In this document: positions 1 through 12,500 of the stretch, piece by piece
Position numbering within the stretch: position 1 is the stretch's first letter
Layout: every line of letters begins with the position of its first letter
Source: Adiantum capillus-veneris
Taxonomy: Eukaryota > Streptophyta > Polypodiopsida > Polypodiales > Pteridaceae
Assembly (NCBI GenBank): GCA_014529385.2
Contig: CM043946.1
Location: 15,393,077 to 15,457,076, forward strand
DNA length: 64,000 nucleotides
Reading direction: 5' to 3'
Notes under the pieces: generated by a model
Seen by the model: only the letters and a program-made list of their open reading frames with translations
Databases searched by the model: none
What the model was told of the DNA's origin: nothing
Program-made: the position numbers and the translations under genes

Positions 1-29
1 ACACACACACACACATATACATATCTATA

Positions 30-90
<61 letters not shown>

Positions 91-167
91 ATATTTATAA
101 GCTTACTTTGTATGACAAGTGTGCTTATACAATCTATGTATTACCATCTCTCTATATAATTTCCCCC

Positions 168-249
<82 letters not shown>

Positions 250-255
250 GGGATG

Positions 256-293
<38 letters not shown>

Positions 294-359
294 GTAGATA
301 GACACACACACACACACAAATATATTACATATAAGTATAAATATAAATATTTATTTATT

Positions 360-407
<48 letters not shown>

Positions 408-420
408 AAAAAAACTCCCT
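1..420. repeat. Compound microsatellite block
   Basis: The block runs (AC)n at 1-17, (TA)n to about 88, (CT)n at about 173-202, then (GA)n at about 205-246 after a four-base centre, then further TA, AC and GA runs up to about 406. The CT arm and the GA arm are reverse complements separated by a few bases, so together they form a long potential hairpin. The open frames across this block are only dipeptide repeats and are not genes. Confidence 0.95.
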
Positions 421-2901
421 CCTAAAAGCAAAAATCTGCAAAAAGCTCCCACAAAAAGCTCTCTCCATACCTCAACTCCTTGGTATTAAGACTCTGAAGT
501 ATCTCTCTCTAATAAAACTCTTATAATTTTTTGCTTAACCCAAGTATTGAGAAAGTTCTTGACAATGCTTAGAATCATTACCCTCCTTATATTAAAAAGA
601 AGTCATTAAAGAGTGTGTACATATTTGCATTTTATTCAATCAAACATTCTATTTATCATACTTAACTTGTATGTGCATCAAAAATCAATTGCCAAGTTGC
701 TTCTATTTGATGTCTGCAACTAACTGCAAGTGATCACTTTTGGCAATTCAACACATACATGGTATGACGAGGGTGTGGCGTGTCAATATTCAACATCTTC
801 ACGTGTTGATCAAAATGCCAATCAAGAGCTAATTTTTTGCATCTGTTAATAGATTGGTGGGAAGCATAATTGGCCTCAAAAATAAGGGAAGGAGTTGCTC
901 CAACTCCACAACTTGGCCAAAGCCAGCACACCACAGCTTGTCCCTTAGCAACTTGCCAAGCAAAATTCAAGCAAAAATAGAAGGTAGTTCCCCTACACAA
1001 CACGAAAGCAAAAGGACCAAAGCAAAAGGGCTGCATTTTCCTATTGTAAACCGGGATGAGTCTTTGAAGTAAAGACGCCCCATGGCACACAAAGCGAGCA
1101 AGTCAAATTGGTGATGAACAACTTCATCTCTATGCGTAGGGATTGTGCCCCTTCCCTATAAGCATTGATGCCCATGCATAAAGCATTGCATGATTTGCAT
1201 GAGAATCAATAGCCAGTTGTTGGTAGCTTATTATTCGTAAAGAACTCAATGGCCAGCTAACAACTTAAATGCTCTACACTACACTTAAGTGTGATATTAT
1301 TGAAATTGTGCAAAGTATCATAAGCTTCTATTTGCAGATAAAAAGTGACCAAAAGAAAAAACAAAAGAATCCAATGAAGAAGCTCAAAGAAGAAGGAGAG
1401 GAAAAAGATAAGAGAAAAGCCATTAAATCATTAGGGCACAAAAGAAATGAGTTGGAAGGCGAGTCAACACAAGGGGGGCTCAAGTCCTCATCACTATATG
1501 ACACAGGCATATTCAAATGGGAGAATGCCTGTGCCAAATAGTGCGGAGACAAGTAGGGCACCATTTAAAATTAAGGAAAACACTACGAAGACAAGCATCA
1601 TCAACGACATCAACACATGACAATAGTCAAGCAATTGTTTGACTATTTTCCTCTCTCTAGAGAAGTCTCTCTGCAAGGTTTATCCTTGTCACTGGTCAAA
1701 ACCAGACCCGACATTTCTATATGAGAGTGCAATTTGCCAAGAAAGGTATAATCCCTAATGCGAGAACATTTTTAATGGTGAGTACTATATCCTGGGGTAG
1801 AGGTATGCAAAAATCTACTAAGAAAAGGATGGTGAGCATTGTACCTAAAGAGAAAGGGGAGAAACACATCATGGTCGGGCAAGCCTTCCTTTTCCATCAT
1901 GTACCAAAAAGATAGTGGTAATTTATTTATTTTTTGCAAAACTCACAATTGTGAGTGAATTATATTACACAACCCATAGAATCACAATGTCTTGTCATGC
2001 TCCTGTTGAGCCATGACATGATCCAGGGATCATAATTACATCGGCTATCAGGGCAGCCATCCCAACCAACTCGCCTCCTTATCCTTGATACATAAGGTCC
2101 ATTATCATGTTCTTGAACAACACTAAGGTTTTGATGTTTCCATCATCTTGTTGTGGAGATTCCCATGCTGATCCAGTGATGCAGCCTAAGTAGGTCTCAA
2201 GACATTATTTATGCTAATGTAGATGAAGCATTAAATAAGGACTCGAGAGAGTGTAAAAAATGAGGCTTCTAGACTACTTGCAAAAGGCCGAAGCATATAA
2301 TCTAGTGCAGTGTTAGAAAAAAACCGAGGTCTAGTGTATTTTAACCGGATGAAATTGTAAAATCTTGGTTAGATTTTGAGCTTGTCTTTAAGAAAACCGG
2401 GCAATTTACACAAGTTTTAGTGTAATTACTGGCAAAAGTTTTAAATTTTGACATGAAAACCGGAAGAATTTCAAGTTTGCCCTTATTTTTACCGGTTAGG
2501 GAAAATGTATTTTTCTAGCCTTGATCTAGTGCTTATCAACATCTAATATTGTTTTTAATATTGTAAACCTTGAGTCCTTATAATTGCAGTGAACTTTTTG
2601 CTTTTCCAAATAAAACCCATTGGAGATTCTTAGTCCTTGGGCATGGAAGGCAAGTTTTTGGTGGAGAAAGAATTGAGTGCCACTTTACTCCATTTTTGGC
2701 CCACTCTATGGCAAATAGCATTACATCATGCAATCTCAACAAAGCCACCTTAAAATTTCATCATGCGATCTCAACAAATCCACCTCAAAATGTGTAAGTG
2801 TAGCACATTAGTTCATCAAGGGTTTTTTTCATTTTGAAGAGTTGTAAGAGGGGCTTAAATTTGAAATTTTGGAAATGGTTACAGGTTTATGAAGTTAAAA
2901 A
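421..2901. other. Unrecognised intergenic sequence
   Basis: No recognisable gene, RNA or complete mobile element was seen. Short open frames (for example 1269-1541 and 1721-1915 on the plus strand) are lysine-rich or unremarkable and match no family I can name. Around 2300-2510 the word AACCGG or ACCGG recurs several times in an AT-rich context, which suggests an old degraded repeat. The last five bases (2897-2901, AAAAA) may be a target-site copy for the LTR element that follows. Confidence 0.5.
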
Positions 2902-3221
2902 TGTTAGGAATTGGATCGTGCTAGCTATGGTGGATGAAAGAGAAACATGGTGCAAGTGTGTGAGTGTCTGTAAGCAAGGCTATCACTCAAGTGAATTAGG
3001 TTCCAAGATAGAATTAGCTTGGACTCATAAACACAATCTTGAGTATTGACTTAGCTTAGCACAAGCTCATCATAGACAAGCATGTAGTGCAAAATGAAGT
3101 TGTTGTTTATTCATTCAAGAAATGGGCTTTAAGTAGCTCTACAGCCTTGCTCCACAGTATGTGGGATAAATCCACTCTCCTCTCCTTGACTCACACCTTA
3201 GGACAAAGCTCACACTTTACA
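2902..3221 (-). repeat. 3' LTR of the non-autonomous element
   Basis: This is a 320-bp direct repeat of 5310-5629. In minus orientation it is the downstream LTR, because the polypurine tract (3222-3232) abuts it. Its termini are TG...CA on both strands. Confidence 0.85.
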
Positions 3222-3232
3222 ATCCTCCCCTT
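3222..3232 (-). promoter_or_regulatory. Polypurine tract of the non-autonomous element
   Basis: The minus strand reads AAGGGGAGGAT immediately before the TG of the 3' LTR. This is the expected position and composition for plus-strand DNA priming. Confidence 0.75.
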
Positions 3233-3269
3233 GAGGTTTGGACTAAGACAAGATACTGAAGATGCATGA

Positions 3270-3440
3270 TCCACACAAGCTAACAAAATCCACATAGGAT
3301 GGCGGTATCCACACAGGAAAATAAAGTCCACAAAGGATGGTGATATCCACAAGGGATGGTAAAATCCACACAAGAAAAATCCACAAAGGATGGTGATGTC
3401 CACACAGGATGATAAGCTGGTATCCACACAGGAAAAAGTC
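3270..3440. repeat. Degenerate short tandem repeat
   Basis: About nine imperfect units carry the core ATCCACA followed by AGGATGGT or a close variant, spaced roughly 15-25 bp apart. The array lies inside the non-autonomous LTR element near its 3' end in minus orientation. Minus-strand frames across it give a repetitive Cys/Phe/Trp-rich peptide that I regard as a by-product. Confidence 0.7.
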
Positions 3441-4767
3441 CTCCCCTACAAGTAGAGAGTCTGCATCTTCAAAATGGGTCTTCATAAAAGACAACGCTGC
3501 TCTCATCTTCGTCCTTTTTGTCTTCTACTATGTGAGCTGATCCTCTGCCAGGTCTCTTGCCTTCGTTGCTTCTACTGTTGCTTTCAACTGCTTCATGGTC
3601 TGACTCCGTATCCTCCCCTCGAACGAGTACTTATGTCCCCTTTTTGTGGTACAATCAGGATTTATTCCATGCGTCATAATGACATGCAACAATATGCTAA
3701 AATATCCTATGAAAAGGTTTATGCAAAAATTAATGCTCTCTTCCATCTTGGTCATACTCCGAGAGCCCAAGCATGCGGAATTTCTCATACAATTTGTCAC
3801 AAATTCTTCACACATGGAGAGATTTTAGCAATTTGGAGACTCTCCAATGCCACTCTCTATCCCATTACAAAAGCACATAATGTCATCCATGTAGACAAAT
3901 ACTATTACATACATTGCAAGAAGTTGTTGTGCTTGGTTGCAAGATTTGAAGTTTTAATGTCTTCTTATTGAAATGTGAAGTACCTCTTCACTCTAGGTGA
4001 AGTCACCCTTCATATACACCTTTGAGTTCTTGATGACTCGAATGAGCCTTCGAAGTTGGCTTTGGATACATTTGGAGCTCCCCTTAAAAAAAACTTTGTA
4101 TGCTCGAAGAAGCCGCCTCTGAATGCCGGTGTAGAAGCTTTGCTAAACTTTGCTACAGCTTTGGTGGGAGCAATGCCTTGAGATTGGAAGCTTTGGATTT
4201 CTTGGGATTGCTACTCCATGGGAGCAGGGGCTTAAAGAGCCCTCGGAAACTCAACGCGGGAAGGGGGATTTGGGCTTTAAGGGAAAAGGGCAAGGCCAAG
4301 GGCTGGAGCTCGGTAGGCGTGTGAAGGGCGACTAATGCCAGTGGGCAAGGCATACACTTTCCGGGCACGTCGGACAGGCTGGGCAAGGCGCAGGCAGACG
4401 GGCAAGAGCGTCGGGCAGTGGGTAGAAAAAGGGGTTTGATCAATGCGCCCGGCGCCTGTGGGAAGTTACCCCAGCGGACCCGCCAACGGAATTAAATTGC
4501 AACCTTTTCGCACAGTTGAAGTCTGCATGTGGGCGGCCGGGGTGGGACTCCCTTCTTGCGGACCCGCTTTCTCCAAAAAAGGCCGATTTGAGGTTATATT
4601 CGCGTTCGCCCACGTTGCCCACTTTGGGTTGGCCAAATCCGAACTTTCGACCCCACAAGCCAAGAACGGCCTTTCTAATTTGGGCTAGCCACCAAGCCCA
4701 CGGGCTTGCTTGTGGAAAAGCTCCGAAAAAGGAAATCTTAAGCTCAAGTCAGCAAGCCTTTTCCCAC

Positions 4768-4872
<105 letters not shown>

Positions 4873-5295
4873 ATAATAGGCAATATTGAAGATAGCTTTA
4901 ATGGCGTTCTCGGGCTCGGTTTGCGGAGCTTGAAAGCTCTATGGGAAGTTTGCGAGGAAGGCTTCAAGATGGGATGATTGAAGCTTGATAAGTGCAAGAT
5001 CTGGAAGATTAATTGGAGATGCAAACAACTATAAAATTGACACAAAAGTGACTAGAAATCAATAATTGGATACTAATCTTCTCCCTAATCAAACCTATCT
5101 AGCCATGGAGGGTAGTGGGCTCTTGGGTGTGCCAAGTACATGCCCACACAACTAGATTAGGGCCTAATTAGTGAGATGCAACTAGTTATGAAAAATGTTA
5201 ATGGGCCGTGACAATGAAATGCTAATCGATCTAATAGAGATGCTAATGATCAACACACACTAATGCATAATGAAAATCCTAGCTAGCACACCATG

Positions 5296-5307
5296 GCTAT
5301 GATACCA
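5296..5307 (-). promoter_or_regulatory. Primer-binding site, initiator-Met type
   Basis: The minus strand reads TGGTATCATAGC, two bases inside the LTR end. It matches the common plant copia and TRIM primer site TGGTATCAGAGC except at one base. Confidence 0.8.
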
Positions 5308-5309
5308 AA

Positions 5310-5629
5310 TGTTAGGAATTGGATCGTGCTAGCTATGGTGGATGAAAGAGAAACATGGTGATTGTGTGTGAGTGTGTGCAAGCAAGGTTATCACTCAAGT
5401 GAATTAGGTTCCAAGATAGAATTAGCTTGGACTCATAAACACAATCTTGAGCATTGACTTAGCTTAGCACAAGCTCACCATAGACAAGCATGTAGTGCAA
5501 AATGAAGTTGTTGTTTATTCATTCAAGAAATGAGCTTTAAGTAGCTCTACAACCTTGCTCCACAGTATGTGGGATAAATCCACTCTCCTCTCCTTGACTC
5601 ACACCTTAGGACAAAGCTCACACTTTACA
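5310..5629 (-). repeat. 5' LTR of the non-autonomous element
   Basis: This is a 320-bp direct repeat of 2902-3221. It is the upstream LTR in minus orientation because the primer-binding site lies next to it. Confidence 0.85.
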
Positions 5630-6120
5630 AAAAGTGTCATTCAATTTATGGGAAAGTGGGCAGGCGTGCATGCATGTGTGTATGGAGAGAGTTTAAAATA
5701 TCTTTTAATGCACATGTTACAAGTGACTTTTAGGAGGTGGCAACCTTGGGCATTGAACTTGTATCAAAATGCACATGGAAGAGTTTGTTCTAGTCTAGGG
5801 CTCTTAAGATTTGTTCAGAAGTTAAAGATTGTTTAAAGTTCCCAAAAGATTTTATGAAATCTTTTGTAGTGATCTAGCTATCTCGGTAGACGTGTATTAT
5901 AAACCTTGTGTACTATCCACTATGCCCCCTCAACACTAAGTAACACCTATATTTAGGGGGCCAGGGCCGAGGGCGGGGGGGGGGGAGAATTAATGGGATC
6001 AAGGGCGGGGAAGTTCAAGCACGAAGGCCGAAGACATTACAGCCGCAAGCATCAAATCACGCCCTAAACCTGGACAACTTGGGAAATGCATGTCACCTCA
6101 CAATATAGGTCATAAAAACA
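5630..6120. other. Unrecognised spacer
   Basis: No gene is seen. It includes a poly-G run (about 5977-5987) in a short G-rich patch. The plus-strand frame at 5555-5836 overlaps the LTR end and is not convincing. Confidence 0.5.
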
Positions 6121-6216
6121 ATTGTGCATACATGATGTGCCCGCGAGTGAGGTGGTTAGTCTATGTGACTCTAAACCCGAACTACAAGGTCATCGGTTTA
6201 AATCTCGACAACACGT
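6121..6216 (+). repeat. tRNA-like SINE head, cut by element 1
   Basis: The sequence GAGTGAGGTGGTTAGTC resembles a pol III box A. TCGGTTTAAATCTCG, about 50 bp downstream, resembles box B (GGTTCRANTCC). Together they have the layout of a tRNA-derived SINE promoter. The repeat ends where the LTR of element 1 begins. On the far side of element 1 (38834 on) the sequence resumes with CTCG followed by a T7 run, which could be the interrupted remainder. Confidence 0.45.
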
Positions 6217-6355
6217 TGAAAGCGGATTTTTTGAGATGGGGCTCAACTCAAGGCTCCCACTAGACAACCACTCCGTGAGACCCTACACACGCATATTTCT
6301 TAGGGGCACCACCCTCTTTTATGGAGAAAGAAGGAAACCAAAACAAACCATATAC

Positions 6356-6400
<45 letters not shown>

Positions 6401-8226
6401 CTTCCTTATGTGCTTCAACACAAAATGCCCTTCAACCATTCAACACACACTCCTTAAGCAATCCCTTTGAACACTGCACAAACTCACATGCAAAGATTGA
6501 CCTTCACCATATTAGTGCTCATATACTTCTAAGAAAAGCAAGCACAAAACCTCAAAACTCAAAACACCATAATGCACAAATACTTGACAACTCCTTTCCT
6601 TTCCCAAAAGAAGAGACTACTTACACACATAAGGCGGCATGCATAGAGAGCTCTTCTCCATCTATGCAGCCCCAAGACTTACTTACACACAACATAAGGA
6701 GAGAAGCCAAGCAAATAGACGCCATGGTGCACAAAAAACTTTCTCAACAAACAAGCAACCCAATGAGCACAAAATATGAGAAGTTGCCAAGATATGCTTA
6801 CCAATTTTACATGCGTTTAGAGCAAAAGTGTGACGACGACACCCCAATTGCAACAATTTGTTGATCAAACCATGAGATAGATCATTGAACTTGATATCCT
6901 TGCTCTCATATAGAATCTACAATCCTTATTTAGGGATGAGTATGGTAAGAGAAATGTTTGCAAGAGAATGGTAGCAATAGCATATTGATGCTCTCTCTAT
7001 GGTGCTGCTTATGATAGCGAGCTTAGGAAATGGATAGGGAGACAAGAGGAGAGAGAGATTAGGGCTTCCCTAACCTTAGAGGAGCTTATTTGCAGCAATG
7101 GAGTAGGTGTGTGTATTTTTGTGCTTGCCAAAGGGCCTTTTTATAGCTGTACAAGACCTTGGATTAGGTTAAACTTGACTAGGGTAGGTAATTAACCATA
7201 GTTAGGTTCCCTTTTGACCATTCCTTCAGTTATGCAAATAAGGGACTTATTTTTTCATTAAAAATAGCCTTTTAAGTCATGGAGGCTCCATAAGGGTTGA
7301 TAATGTATGTGGGCCCCACCATGATGTCCCTCCAGTGGCTCCTACAGAGTGTCCCCATCCTGTTTGTTGTGTCTCTGGAAGCATCTTGAGCCGACCCCTC
7401 CACATGCAAGTGGTTTTTAACTCCCCATTGGTATTTTAGAATGTTGGAGAAGTCAAGAAAACTTTTCATCTTTGTGGTTTACCTGATTGTAACTTTGACC
7501 TGTAGTAACAGTGTCCGCAGCACCTTGTTTTCAACATAACTTTCAGCCTGTAACTCAGAATTGGGTGCTGTAAAAGGCAAAGTTGACCTTCTCAAAGTGT
7601 TTAAGCTGATTTTGAAGTGTTCCTCAAGTATACCCACGATCTAAGGGCGTTCAAGATGCATCCAAAACACCTTTTGAACCAAGTCTCTTGTAGGGGGCCC
7701 TTTAGCATGCATCCAAGGTGTAGCATGCTTTTTTCAAAAGAGAATCCACCTTAAACAAATGAGGTAGGCTCCAATAAAGATTGATTTATTGGGGATATAC
7801 ATTATATTTAAGATTTGTTGACCAACACAAGTAAATGATCCAAGAGTTGGGTCACATAGTGGTGGGGAAGGGAAGGCCTACAAGGTTAACCCTACCCTTG
7901 AGAGAAGATGGGTAAGATACGTGCCCATAAATTATTTATTTACAAATTATGGGATGTAGATAGATATTTAAATTAGTAAAGGTAATTAGTTAAAAGAATA
8001 TGCAGTAAAAAAACTAGGAGAGTAGAATTAAGTTTACAATTTACATTTAGAATGAAGAGAGAAATATGATGTAAATGCATAAAGATCTAAGAAGGGTAAG
8101 GTGTTTGTATGGAAAAAGGCTATTATGGAAAGAGAGAATGAACACTAGGTTAAAACTTTGATAAAAAATATATACATTTGAGTAGAAATGTAGTTCAAAT
8201 GCAAGGTTACCATTTAACGCTACTCA
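6217..8226 (-). repeat. 3' LTR of element 1
   Basis: This 2,010-bp direct repeat of 36838-38833 starts TGAAAGCGG and ends GCTACTCA on the plus strand. It carries a (CA)n run at about 6357-6394. On the minus strand it has TATAAAAAGG at 7137-7146, a good TATA box for the LTR promoter. The 66-codon plus-strand frame at 6664-6864 recurs unchanged in the other LTR and is a passenger. Confidence 0.93.
7137..7146 (-). promoter_or_regulatory. LTR TATA box, element 1 (3' LTR copy)
   Basis: The minus strand reads CTATAAAAAG in the middle of the LTR. The same sequence sits at about 37746-37755 in the 5' LTR. This predicts a U3/R boundary about 25-30 bp downstream on the minus strand. Confidence 0.6.
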
Positions 8227-8245
8227 TATTAGCCCTCCCCCTTCA
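8227..8245 (-). promoter_or_regulatory. Polypurine tract of element 1
   Basis: The minus strand reads GAAGGGGGAGGGCTAATA directly before the TG of the 3' LTR. Confidence 0.75.
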
Positions 8246-8389
8246 TCTAGGATCATTCATGCTCTAGATGAAACAAAAGAGTTTTTTCCTTTTTCTTTTC
8301 TTTCTTTTTTTTCTTTTTTTTCTTATTTTTCTAGAAAAAGGAGGAGTGATATACACTCTTTTACTCCATTAGACCTTCTTTTCATTACC

Positions 8390-9349
8390 TCAATCCCATA
8401 AATCGAAGATGGGAGGGTTGCCTTGGGTATGTTGAGATTCCAAGGCTGGTTCTTCTTTGCACATCAAAGCTTTAAAAATAGGTGGATCATTTTTCAAGCC
8501 GAAGGGAGCCATGCCAATTTTCAGCTTAAACGATGTAGGTAGATGACTTCCTATCAACGGATTGCTACGTTGAAAGTAGGGCTTTAATCTCCATCCATTG
8601 ACTCTGGTCTTGTGGAGTTTTCCTGATAAATCTGTTAATCTGTAACTACCATTCCCAAACTTTGTTTTTATCATGAAAGGTCCCTCCTATCTTTGCAAAA
8701 ACTTTTTGTCAAGTCGAGTATCAAGTCGGTTATCATAGCGAAGAACCAACATACCTTCCTTCAATCCTTTCCCCTTGAGCTTCTTGTTGATTTTGTCCCT
8801 TTGGCTTGTGGCTTGGGCAATGTAATAGTCGATGGACTCTTCTCTATCAAGCTCAAGTCGTTGAAGATCTAAAATTCTTTCCTGCAAAGCTTCTTTTGGC
8901 CTCTTTGTTCCACGTGAGAGAATGCGTAGGCTTGCAATCTCCACCTCAATAGGAAGGAGTGCCTCCTGTCCATATAACAAATGAAAAGGAGTGAATTGAG
9001 TGGATACCTTGAAAGATGTTCTGTATGCCCATAGAGCTGCGGTCAAATGACGATCCCAGTCGTTTGGTCGATCTGCAACCTGCTTAGAAATGATCTTACA
9101 TATCATTCCATTCACCTTTTCAACCAACCCATTGCAATGAGGGTAGTAAGGTGTAGAATGCAAATGTTTGACTTTTAACTTTGTCAAAAGATTATCTAGG
9201 AGCTCTACTCTAAACCCTGGACCACGATCTGACAAAATCTTTAATGGTGTGCCGAATCTACTGCATATGTGATCAAAGATAAATTTTGATACCTCCTCGA
9301 CTGTAATTCGTGTTGTACTTGCTGCCTCCGCCCATCGTGTCATGTAATC
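8390..9349 (-). pseudogene. Element 1 pol, last part: integrase core and C-terminus
   Basis: This is the third and last segment of the element 1 polyprotein, resuming after the copia insertion in the integrase core. It holds the second catalytic Asp (codon 9227-9229, in LSDRG) and the catalytic Glu (codon 9119-9121, in GLVEK). Their spacing is DD35E. The C-terminal GPF-type motif follows, after an in-frame TAG at 8687-8689 where a TGG Trp codon would fit. The frame ends at 8390-8392. No chromodomain follows. The repeated TAATC target site at 9345-9349 is shared with 12826-12830. The protein inserts LTR DNA copies into the chromosome; this copy is inactive. Confidence 0.88.
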
Positions 9350-9533
9350 TGTTAAAGAATATGATGTTAAAGAATATGTCCATTGTGCTATGGGCGGCTG
9401 GACACTGACTATACTATGTTGTAAATATACTTTGGATAATAGTTCAAAAGAGAAGAAGAGAAGAGCAGCTCGTTGAATGGCTGCTGTAGGGTAACGATTG
9501 TGTGTGTGTGTGTCTCGATGTGTGTTGGTGTAG
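9350..9533 (+). repeat. Truncated 5' LTR of the copia element
   Basis: It matches 12593 onward with about three substitutions and a GT-run length change, then stops in the GT-rich part of the LTR. The deletion joint lies inside this GT microsatellite region. Confidence 0.85.
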
Positions 9534-12500
9534 CATCAGTTGGACAAATGACAGATCAAGGGTTGCAAGTCCGTTTTAATCGTTATGGCTGCTTCATAGA
9601 GGAGTTTCACAACGACAGACCAGGCAAGATATTGGCACGTGGAAGAAAGAAAGGTCGCTTGTTCTCATTGGAAGCTGGAGATCCATGTTTACACAGTGGT
9701 ATGTATGCAAACAAATCAGCCACTCAAGATGATTGGGCAGAGTTATGGCATAAGAGGATTGGTCATGTCAATTTTAGAAGATTAAAGCATATGCAATCAA
9801 ATCAAATTGTACGTGGATTACCAAAGTTTGGCAGATTGAATTTTGATCATGTTTGTGAAGCTTGTCAATTTGGAAAGCAATCTCGTTTACCATTTCCAAA
9901 GAGGGGGAGAATTAGCCAAAGTCCTTTGGAAATTGTTCATTCAGATATTTGGGGACCTTGTGATCATGCTACGCCAAATGGTTGTCGATATTTTATCACA
10001 TTTACGGATGATTACAGCAGAATGACATGGGTTTACTTTCTAAAGGCAAAGTCAGAGGCATTTGAAGTATTTTTGGAGTTCAAAGTTATGGTTGAGAAAG
10101 AGAATGGTTGTCAAATTAAATGCCTACGTACAGATGGAGGGGGAGAGTACATGTCACACAATTTTGATGATTACTTACGTGAACAAGGCATAAGAAGACA
10201 GATTACTTGCAGATACACACCACAACAAAATGGAGTTGCTGAGAGAAAGAATAGAGTCATAGCAGAGATTGCAAGAGCCATGATGAATGAGATGAATATT
10301 CCATTAACATATTGGGCTGAAGCAGTTCATACAGCAGTATACATTATGAATCGAACACCAACAACTGCCATTCATGAAATTTCACCTTATGAGAGACTTT
10401 ATGGGATCAAGCCAACAGTTTCCTACATGAAAGTTTTTGGATGTGTTTGCTATGTTCATGTGCCAAATGAAGCAAGAAAGAAGATGGAGCCAAAGGCAGT
10501 GAAGTGTATATTCTTGGGCTACCCAGTTGAAAAGAAAGGTTACAAGTGCTATGATCCTACGACAAGACAAGTTTATGTCAGTAGAGATGTTAGATTTTGT
10601 GAGCATGAACCATGGTATAAACCAAAGCCAGTGATGATAGAAGATGAGTATGAAGAGCAAGAGAATGTGCATCATGTTGTTGATAAGCCAGGACCATCAA
10701 CAAGAACTATTTCAGGACCACATATGGCAGAGGAGAGTACAGGAAGTGTCAACCCATGGAGTGGTCGTTTGCGAGATAAGAAGCAAGACGAGAAAGGCAA
10801 GAAGAAAATGGTTGAAGAGAGTTCTGGAGATGAAAGCCTCAATGAAGATCATGATTTACCACATTTGAGGACACCTGACAGTAATCATATTGAGAAATAT
10901 GTACCCCCATATGCAAGAGTTGAAGAGAAGAGTGCACCACAATTGAGAAGATCAGAGAGGGTGCGTTATCCAGTTGATAGATTGACATACAATGGTTACA
11001 TGCGTACACATTATGCATACATGGTTTCACGTGTGCAACATAAAGAGCCTACATGTTTTCAAGAGGCAATTGGAAAATCAGAATGGGAGTTAGCTATGGA
11101 TGATGAGATGGATGCTCTTGTGAAGAATGACACTTGGGATTTGGTTCGCTTGCCAAGTGGAAAGAAAGCAATTGGTTCAAAATGGGTATACAAAGTCAAG
11201 TGCAAGTCAGATGGCAGTGTGGAAAGATACAAAGCGAGGCTTGTTGCTAAAGGTTATGCACAAACAAAAGGTCTTGATTATGATGAGACATTTAGTCCAG
11301 TTGCAAAGATGACAACAGTCAGATTGGTGATAGCAATGGCAAGTATGTTCGGTTGGAAGTTACGGCAAATGGATGTGGATAATGCATTTTTGAATGGTGA
11401 CTTGGAAGAAGAAGTTTATATGATACAGCCAGAGGGTTACCAACATCTAGAGTTTCCATATTATGTGTGTAAGTTGAAGAAAGCATTGTATGGTTTGAAG
11501 CAAGCATCTAGAGCTTGGTGTGAAAAGATAACCAGAATCTTGAAGAAGATTGGATTTAAACAATCTACTGCTGATCACTCATTGTTTTTGAAGCATGTTG
11601 ATGGAGAGATCGTCGTTATTGTTATCTATGTTGATGACTTGATTCTCACTGGAAGTCATGCTGAGCAAATTTTGCATGTCAAGAAGAGTTTGTTGAGAGA
11701 ATTCAACATGAAGGACCTTGGTGAGTTGAGATATTTCTTGGGAATTGAAATTGTCAATACTTTATCAGGAATTTGGATGATACAAAGACAATACGCGTTG
11801 GATATGCTTGAGAAGTATGGAATGATAGCGTGCAAACCGGTTGATACACCTCTTGATCAAAATGTGAAGTTGTTTGATGATGGACATTACATTGAGGATG
11901 TCACTATGTATCGCAAGATGGTTGGAAGCCTTATTTACTTGACAATAACAAGGCCAGATTTGAGTTATGCAGTGGGTGTTGTGAGTCAATTCATGCAAAA
12001 TCCATGTAAAAGTCATCTTGATGCAGTGAGACGGATTATGAGATATGTGAAAGCCACTGTCAGTTATGGAATGTTTTATGAAAAGAATGGGAAGCTTTGT
12101 CTTTATGGTTACAAAGATGCAGATTGGGCAAGAGATTTTATGGATAGAAAATCTACAAGTGGTTATGCATTTTCCATTGGCAATGGTATGATAAGTTGGA
12201 GTAGCAAGAAGCAATCAACTGTAGCATTATCAAGTATAGAAGCTGAATATCATGGAGCAGCTTTGGCAGCATGGGAAGAGTCATGGTTGAGAGTACTTAT
12301 GGTAGACTTTGGTTTTGACTATCTTGACAGTGTCATTATATATTGTGACAATATTAGCAGCATCATGTTGGCAAAGAATCCAGTCTACCATGCTCGCACT
12401 AAACACATTGAGGTACATTATCACTTCATTAGAGAAAAAGTTTTGGCAAATGAGATTGATTTGGTGTATGTGAAGACAAATGATCAAGTTGCGGATATAT

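Noticed and set aside
108-425. Open frame over the microsatellite block
   Set aside because: It encodes only dipeptide repeats from dinucleotide runs.
6664-6864. 66-codon frame recurring unchanged at 37273-37473
   Set aside because: Both copies lie in the two LTRs of element 1; identity reflects the LTR pair, not a conserved gene.
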